Origin: DATDMG01 sp036518955
Lineage (GTDB): Bacteria; Actinomycetota; Actinomycetes; Actinomycetales; Kineosporiaceae
Length of the DNA stretch: 20,091 nt
Direction of reading: 5' to 3'
Assembly (NCBI GenBank): GCA_036518955.1
Contig: DATDMG010000535.1
Coordinates: forward strand, 1-20,091
Part shown: piece by piece, positions 16,197 through 20,091 of the stretch
Position numbering within the stretch: the first letter of the stretch is position 1
Layout: each line of letters opens with the position of its first letter
Made by a program: the position numbers and the translations under genes
Notes under the pieces: model-generated
What the model saw: the letters and a program-made list of their open reading frames with translations, nothing else
Database searches by the model: none
What the model was told of the DNA's origin: nothing

Positions 16197-17459
16197 GTGA
16201 CCGGGTTTCGCACGGTTCCCGCCGGGTACGGCGGCGACCTGACGGTGGCCGTCGGGCCCCGGCTGCTGCGATCGGTGGCCGCCGGCGCCGAGCTGGCGGC
16301 GCACCGCACGTCCTGGGCCGCGCCGCAGCCGGTGCCCGCGGCCGAGCTGGTGTCCCGCACCGAGCGGGTGGGCCTGCGGGGCCGCGGCGGCGGGGGGTTC
16401 CCGTTCAGCCGCAAGCTGGCCGTCGCGCTCGGCGCGGGCCGCAGACGCGCGGTGATCGTGAACGCGGCGGAGGGCGAGCCGGGCAGCGGTAAGGACTCCG
16501 CGCTGCTGCTCACCGCACCCCACCTGGTGCTCGACGGCGCCGACCTGGTCGCCACCGCGCTCGACTGCACCACGGTGACGGTCGTCGTCCCGGCGGAGCG
16601 CCCGGCCGTGGGCGGCGCCGTCCGGGCCGCCGTCGCCCAGCGCCCGGGCGACCTCGGCTACGACCTCGTCGTCACCGGTGGCACGTTCGTGAGCGGGCAG
16701 GCGCGGGCGGTGGTCGAGCTGGTCGAGGGCCGGGAGAACCTCCCGGTGACGGCCTGGACGCCCGAGGCCGTCAGCGGTGTCAAGGATCGCCCCACCCTGC
16801 TGTCCAATGCGGAGACGTTCGCGCAGGTGGCAGCCGTCTGCGCGCTGGGAGTGGACGAGTACCTGGCCATCGGCCTGCCCGCCGAACCCGGGACGACGTT
16901 GCTCACCGTCGCCGGGGACAGTCCTGGCGGTGTCGTCCTGGAGGTACCGTTCGGGGTCGCGCTGGCGCGGGTCCTGCCGTACTGCGGGTTCCGGACGGAC
17001 GGTCCGGTGCTGATCGGCGGGTACCACGGCGCGTGGCTGCCGGTCGAGGAGGTGGCCCGCCGGACGATCTCCCGGCAGGACCTGGCCACGGTGGGCGCGT
17101 CGATCGGGGCCGGCGTGATCCTCCCGCTCGGCCCGACGAGGTGCCCGGTCCAGGTGACGGCGAGCATCGTCGAGTACCTGGCCGGGCACAGCGCACGCCG
17201 GTGCGGGCCGTGCCGCAACGGCCTGCCCGCCCTCGCGACGTCCGTGGACGAGCTGGCCCGGGACGGCGGCCGCGAGTCGGTCACCCGCGTCAAGGAGCTG
17301 GTCTCGCTGGTCACCGGCCGAGGGGCCTGCGCCCATCCGGACGGGACGGCGCGGCTCGTCCGGTCACTGTTCCGGGCGTTCCCGGACGAGCTCGCCGCCC
17401 ACCGCGACGGGCGGTGCGCGCTCTCGCCGCTGCCGTTGTCCGCGGCGGTGGCCCGGTGA
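16197..17459 (+). CDS. NuoF-like NADH:acceptor oxidoreductase subunit (flavin and Fe-S binding)
   Basis: This 420-residue protein resembles complex I subunit NuoF but is not part of a nuo operon. The FMN/NADH-binding region has GLRGRGGGGFPFSRKL (59-74) and VNAAEGEPGSGKDS (88-101), followed by PHLVLDGADL. An SLBB-like part covers about 235-285 (TLLTVAGDSPGGVVLEVPFG). The C-terminal Fe-S region has Cys336, Cys339 and Cys378 in HSARRCGPCRNG and TGRGACAHPDG. The first Cys of the canonical SCGxCxPC motif is Ala333, so only three of the four usual ligands are seen. GTG at 16197 has GAGGAG 5 nt upstream. The stop overlaps the ferredoxin start (GTGA). It probably passes electrons from a reduced nicotinamide or flavin to that ferredoxin; direction and partner are inferred. 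Confidence 0.88.
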   Translation: MTGFRTVPAGYGGDLTVAVGPRLLRSVAAGAELAAHRTSWAAPQPVPAAELVSRTERVGLRGRGGGGFPFSRKLAVALGAGRRRAVIVNAAEGEPGSGKDSALLLTAPHLVLDGADLVATALDCTTVTVVVPAERPAVGGAVRAAVAQRPGDLGYDLVVTGGTFVSGQARAVVELVEGRENLPVTAWTPEAVSGVKDRPTLLSNAETFAQVAAVCALGVDEYLAIGLPAEPGTTLLTVAGDSPGGVVLEVPFGVALARVLPYCGFRTDGPVLIGGYHGAWLPVEEVARRTISRQDLATVGASIGAGVILPLGPTRCPVQVTASIVEYLAGHSARRCGPCRNGLPALATSVDELARDGGRESVTRVKELVSLVTGRGACAHPDGTARLVRSLFRAFPDELAAHRDGRCALSPLPLSAAVAR

Positions 17460-17911
17460 CCGGGCAGCCCCTGCGCCGCCCTCGCGGCGCCGAGCGCCTG
17501 GCGACACCTGCCCCCGTGCCGACCACGCACCCCGTGCCGGCCGAACCCGCGCCGGCGGTGCCGGCCGGCGGACAGCCCGCGCCGGCGGTGCCAACGGCTC
17601 GGACTCACGGCACCCCGGCAGCCGGTCTCACCGGCCCGCTGCGTCAGCTCCTCGGTCCGGTGACCGGCAGCCTCAAGCTCCTCGGCCGCGGCGACGAGCC
17701 GGCCGACGCGACGCTCCGAGCGGATTGGCCACGGTGCCAGGCGCACGGCGTGTGCCACGAGATCGCACCGGAGGTGATCCATCTCGACGAGTGGGGATAC
17801 CCGCTGTTCGACCCGGGCCCGCTCGGGGGCGACGAGCTGGCGGCGGTCCGCAAGGCCGTGCAGGCCTGCCCGACCCTCGCGCTGCGGCTCGGCGAGGTCC
17901 GACCCCGCTGA
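17456..17911 (+). CDS. Three-cysteine ferredoxin with an N-terminal Ala/Pro extension
   Basis: The C-terminal 65 residues match small actinobacterial [3Fe-4S] ferredoxins: RADWPRCQAHGVCHEIAPE, then HLDEWGYPLF and AVQACPTLALRL. Cys94, Cys100 (C-x5-C) and Cys138 (CP) are the cluster ligands. No fourth cysteine is present. The first roughly 55 residues are Ala/Pro-rich, with a near-duplication (EPAPAVPAGGQ / QPAPAVPTA); a short amphipathic-looking segment GPLRQLLGPVTGSLKLLG follows. The GTG at 17456 overlaps the NuoF-like stop by 4 nt, so the two are translationally coupled. It is a likely electron acceptor of the NuoF-like protein. Ferredoxins of this type often serve cytochromes P450, but none is in the window. 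The role of the extension is unknown. Confidence 0.88.
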   Translation: MTGQPLRRPRGAERLATPAPVPTTHPVPAEPAPAVPAGGQPAPAVPTARTHGTPAAGLTGPLRQLLGPVTGSLKLLGRGDEPADATLRADWPRCQAHGVCHEIAPEVIHLDEWGYPLFDPGPLGGDELAAVRKAVQACPTLALRLGEVRPR

Positions 17912-17944
17912 CGCGGCGCACCGGACCGGGTCCGCTGCGCCGCG
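17912..17944 (+). terminator. Strong hairpin terminator of the redox module
   Basis: CGCGGCGCA (17912-17920) pairs with TGCGCCGCG (17936-17944). After one C-C mismatch the stem continues CGGACC / GGTCCG around a single G. The 33-nt near-perfect hairpin begins immediately after the ferredoxin stop codon. No U-tract follows. Confidence 0.8.
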
Positions 17945-18007
17945 CCCGCCATCACCCGCTCGGCCTTCGGGTTCGCCCACCCCCGAGCGTGTCGGCCCCC
18001 GACCTGG

Positions 18008-18022
18008 CACTGTGGAGGTGTG
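18008..18022 (+). promoter_or_regulatory. -10-like element and leaderless start of the small membrane-peptide gene
   Basis: CACTGT (18008-18013) precedes the GTG at 18020 by 6 nt. The GGAGG at 18014-18018 is too close to the GTG to work as a ribosome-binding site for it. Confidence 0.45.
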
Positions 18023-18166
18023 CTGCTGCGACTCCTCCGCGAACCGCGCACCGGCCGCCCGGCTCCGATCGCGCGGCTCGTCGCGCTGGTCGTCGTCCTG
18101 GGCCTCGTCCTCGCAGCCGGACCGGTGCTGGTGCCGCTCCTGCGCTGGGTCACCTCGATGCTGTGA
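18020..18166 (+). CDS. Small single-span membrane protein, 48 residues
   Basis: This frame runs from GTG 18020 to TGA 18164-18166. The product starts VLLRLLREPRTGRPAPIARL, then has a hydrophobic segment of about 22 residues (VALVVVLGLVLAAGPVLVPLL) and ends RWVTSML. Third codon positions are strongly G/C, consistent with real coding. It sits between the redox-module terminator and the DUF4235 gene, in the same direction. I recognise no family. A non-coding explanation is possible, but the clean hydrophobic span with a basic N-terminus favours a small inner-membrane peptide. Confidence 0.5.
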   Translation: MLLRLLREPRTGRPAPIARLVALVVVLGLVLAAGPVLVPLLRWVTSML

Positions 18167-18249
18167 CGGACCGGCCCGACGGCTGCTCGTGCCCGGCGTC
18201 CGGTCAGGCGCCAGGATGGTGTCGGCGACGGCGACGGCGGGAGGGTGAC

Positions 18250-18528
18250 GTGGGGTCCATCGTGTGGCGGGTTCTGGGCACGGGTTCGGCGGTCCTCGCG
18301 GCCTCCTTCGCGGAACGTGCGGTGCGGACCGCCTGGCGGACGGCAACGGGGAACGAACCCCCGGCCCTGCCGGAGAACCCGGACACCCGCTGGGGCGAAG
18401 CAGTCACCTGGGCGCTGCTCTCCGGGGCGGTGATCGGGCTGGCCCGACTGGTCGCCACGCGCCGGGCGGCCGCCTACTACCGGAACTCCACCGGCGAACT
18501 CCCCAAGGCGCTGCGCCGGGCCGCCTGA
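18250..18528 (+). CDS. DUF4235-like small membrane protein
   Basis: This 92-residue protein has two hydrophobic segments: SIVWRVLGTGSAVLAASFA (about 3-21) and EAVTWALLSGAVIGLARLVA (about 49-68). Between them lies a short AWRTATGNEPPALPE loop, and the C-terminus is basic (TRRAAAYYRNSTG...). This matches the length and pattern of actinobacterial DUF4235 proteins, whose function is unknown. The GTG at 18250 has GGAGG 5 nt upstream. The stop codon abuts a hexanucleotide microsatellite. Confidence 0.75.
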   Translation: MGSIVWRVLGTGSAVLAASFAERAVRTAWRTATGNEPPALPENPDTRWGEAVTWALLSGAVIGLARLVATRRAAAYYRNSTGELPKALRRAA

Positions 18529-18570
<42 letters not shown>

Positions 18571-18647
18571 GGATCGTCGCCGCGCGTTCACCGCCCGGAC
18601 GCCGAACCGGTACCCCGCTGCCACCCTGGATCGTCACGGTGGTCGGT

Positions 18648-18675
18648 AGATCCGGAGCGCGCGCCGTCCGGATCT
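18648..18675. promoter_or_regulatory. Inverted repeat upstream of the YegP-like gene
   Basis: AGATCCGGA (18648-18656) and TCCGGATCT (18667-18675) are perfect 9-bp arms with a 10-nt loop. It ends 42 bp before the ATG at 18718. It could be an operator, or a terminator for the upstream genes; no U-tract follows. Confidence 0.6.
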
Positions 18676-18717
18676 GCCTGGCCGAGGCGGCCGGAGCGAG
18701 GGGCCGCGCGAGGATCG

Positions 18718-19098
18718 ATGGAACCGCGGTACCAGTGCGTGGCCCTCGGGCCGGTCTGGTCCTGGCGGCTGCTCGGCTCCAACCACCGGGAGCTGGCCCG
18801 CGCCGCAGCCGGGTTCGCCACGTTCGAGGAGGCGACGGACGACGCCGTCGCGACGGCGGGGCAGGCCCGGACGGCCAGCATCGAGATCTCGCTCTCGCCC
18901 GACTCCACCTGGCACTGGCTGATGACGGTGGACGGCCAGCCGCAGGCCAGATCGGCCCTCGGCTATGCCCGGCGCCTGGAGTGCGCCCGGGCGGTGGACC
19001 GGTTCCGGGAGAGTGCCCCGGTGGCCCGGGTGTCACCGACGCCGCTGATCCACCGCCGGCCGGGCGGCCGGGCCCAGCCCGCCGGGCCAGAATCGTGA
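18718..19098 (+). CDS. YegP/DUF1508-like protein with two tandem repeats
   Basis: This 126-residue protein is recognised only by pattern. Two related units are visible. Unit one is WSWRLLGSNHRELARAAAGF then ATFEEATDDAV (about 14-44). Unit two is WHWLMTVDGQPQARSALGYA then RRLECARAVDRFRES (about 65-99). Each has a W-x-W strand, a turn, an A-R/S strand and then a helix, as in the YegP (DUF1508) beta-beta-alpha fold. Its function is unknown. The C-terminal tail (about 100-126) is Pro/Arg-rich and likely disordered. The ATG at 18718 has GAGG 4 nt upstream, which is closer than usual. The stop lies one base before the GTG of the next gene. Confidence 0.65.
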   Translation: MEPRYQCVALGPVWSWRLLGSNHRELARAAAGFATFEEATDDAVATAGQARTASIEISLSPDSTWHWLMTVDGQPQARSALGYARRLECARAVDRFRESAPVARVSPTPLIHRRPGGRAQPAGPES

Positions 19099-19102
19099 CG
19101 TG
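19088..19102 (+). promoter_or_regulatory. -10-like element and leaderless start of mmuM
   Basis: CAGAAT (19088-19093) precedes the GTG at 19100 by 6 nt, inside the end of the upstream gene. No Shine-Dalgarno sequence is present. The gene may also be reached by read-through. Confidence 0.4.
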
Positions 19103-20062
19103 ACGACAACCCCCTCCTCCCCGACTCCCCGCACAGCCCGAAACCTCGCTGACGCCGTCGCCGCCGGCCCGGTCGTGCTCGACGGCGGCCTGGCCACCGA
19201 ACTGGAACGCGCCGGGCACGACGTGACCGGCGCCCTGTGGTCCGCCGGGCTGCTGCGGGACCGACCGGACGCCGTCGTGGCCGCCCACCGGCGGTTCTTC
19301 GAGGCGGGGGCCGAGGTGGCGACGACGGCGTCGTACCAGGCGTCGTTCGAGGGTCTCGCCGCGGCGGGCGTCGACGCCGCCGGCACCCGCGCGTTGCTGC
19401 GTCGCTCCGTCGAGCTGGCCCGCGCAGCGGCGGGCGGCCGGCCCGGGCGCTGGGTGGCGGCGTCCGTGGGGCCGTACGGGGCGATGCTCACCGGGGGTCA
19501 GGAGTACACCGGCGCGTACGCCGACCCGCGGGACGCGGCGGCCCTGGACATCGCCTCGCTGGCCGCGTGGCACCGTCCCCGGCTGGAGGTGCTCGCGGAT
19601 GCCGGCGCCGACGTCCTGGCCTGTGAGACCGTGCCGGCCGCGGCCGAGGCCCGCGCCCTGATCGAAGAGCTGGCCCGGCTCGACGTCCCGGGCTGGCTCA
19701 GCCTCACCGCCGTCACCCGGCCCGACGGCAGGGTCACCACCCGTCTGGGCGAACCGGTCGAGCCGATCTTCGCGCTGGCCGGCCAGCTGCCGCAGCTCGT
19801 CGCGGTCGGGGTGAACTGCACCGACCCGGACGGCGCCGACCGGGCGGTGGCGGCGGCAGCCCGGGCGAGCGGCAAACCCGTGGTCGTCTACCCGAACAGC
19901 GGTGAGAGCTGGGACGCCGGTCGCCGGGTGTGGTCGGGGTCACCGGGGTTCGCCCCCGAGGCGGTGACGGGATGGCTGGTCGCGGGCGCGCGGCTCGTCG
20001 GCGGCTGCTGCCGGGTCGGCCCGACCGAGATCGCCGCGGTCGCGGCCGCCACCGCCCGCTGA
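19100..20062 (+). CDS. mmuM: Homocysteine S-methyltransferase
   Basis: This 320-residue cytoplasmic enzyme methylates homocysteine to methionine, in this family usually with S-methylmethionine or S-adenosylmethionine as donor. Visible signatures are LDGGLATELERAGHDV near residue 27, TTASYQASFEGL, ASVGPYGAMLTGGQEYTG, DVLACETVPAAAEARAL, and the zinc ligands Cys in VGVNCTD and the pair in LVGGCCRVGP near the C-terminus. PNSGESWD is also typical. The length is normal for MmuM. The GTG at 19100 is chosen because the upstream gene ends one base earlier and the N-terminal length fits. It follows the YegP-like gene in the same direction; no metabolic partner is visible. The gene is complete and ends 29 bases before the window edge. 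Confidence 0.94.
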   Translation: MTTTPSSPTPRTARNLADAVAAGPVVLDGGLATELERAGHDVTGALWSAGLLRDRPDAVVAAHRRFFEAGAEVATTASYQASFEGLAAAGVDAAGTRALLRRSVELARAAAGGRPGRWVAASVGPYGAMLTGGQEYTGAYADPRDAAALDIASLAAWHRPRLEVLADAGADVLACETVPAAAEARALIEELARLDVPGWLSLTAVTRPDGRVTTRLGEPVEPIFALAGQLPQLVAVGVNCTDPDGADRAVAAAARASGKPVVVYPNSGESWDAGRRVWSGSPGFAPEAVTGWLVAGARLVGGCCRVGPTEIAAVAAATAR

Positions 20063-20091
20063 GGACGGATCGTCAGCGATCGCCCCAGGCG

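Noticed and set aside
16141..16200. 19-codon frame ending in GTGA overlap with the NuoF-like start
   Set aside because: The overlap is attractive for translational coupling, but the peptide is Gly-rich with no features. The NuoF-like gene already has its own GAGGAG site.
20068..20081. Small hairpin GATCG-TCAG-CGATC after mmuM
   Set aside because: Only a 5-bp stem, without a U-tract and close to the window edge; too weak to call a terminator.

Overview
This window is a GC-rich chromosomal segment from an actinomycete. The evidence is GTG starts, strong G/C third-position bias, a dnaK-grpE-dnaJ-hspR operon with a MerR-type HspR repressor, an ABATE/CGNR protein and a DUF4235 protein. The genus cannot be fixed from the sequence alone. 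I see no phage, IS element, CRISPR array, tRNA or rRNA.

Layout. Positions 1-668 (-) hold the start of an FtsX-type ABC permease that runs off the left edge. It is divergent from a CGNR zinc-finger regulator (743-1372, +), and a dyad lies between them. Next are clpB (1388-4033, -) and, divergent from it, a proline-rich membrane protein with a septum-formation domain (4201-5319, +). A very unusual protein follows (5376-7163, -): an XRE-type helix-turn-helix, one membrane span, and a glycoside-hydrolase-like barrel that has lost both expected catalytic glutamates. The heat-shock operon dnaK-grpE-dnaJ-hspR fills 11508 down to 7282 (-). A membrane-anchored low-complexity protein (11727-12650, -) is divergent from a two-component system (12744-14725, +). 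After a 363-base intergenic stretch comes a redox module: ApbE flavin transferase, a NuoF-like flavo-iron-sulfur protein and a three-cysteine ferredoxin (15089-17911, +), closed by a strong hairpin. A 48-residue membrane peptide, a DUF4235 protein, a hexanucleotide microsatellite, a YegP-like protein and a homocysteine S-methyltransferase complete the window.

How the genes work together. ClpB and DnaK-GrpE-DnaJ form the disaggregation and refolding machine, and HspR is its repressor. Both transcription units carry an HspR (HAIR)-like inverted repeat next to a GGAA(C/T)-N18-GTT promoter of the SigR/SigH class. This suggests combined derepression and thiol/heat-stress sigma control. The NuoF-like protein and ferredoxin are translationally coupled (GTGA overlap) and probably form an electron-transfer pair. 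ApbE implies a covalently flavinylated partner, which is not in the window.

The most novel candidate is the HTH-TM-pseudoglycosidase protein, which looks like a one-component transmembrane sensor built from a dead enzyme. A second theme is repeated leaderless start architecture: a -10-like hexamer sits 5-7 nt before the start codon of six plus-strand genes.
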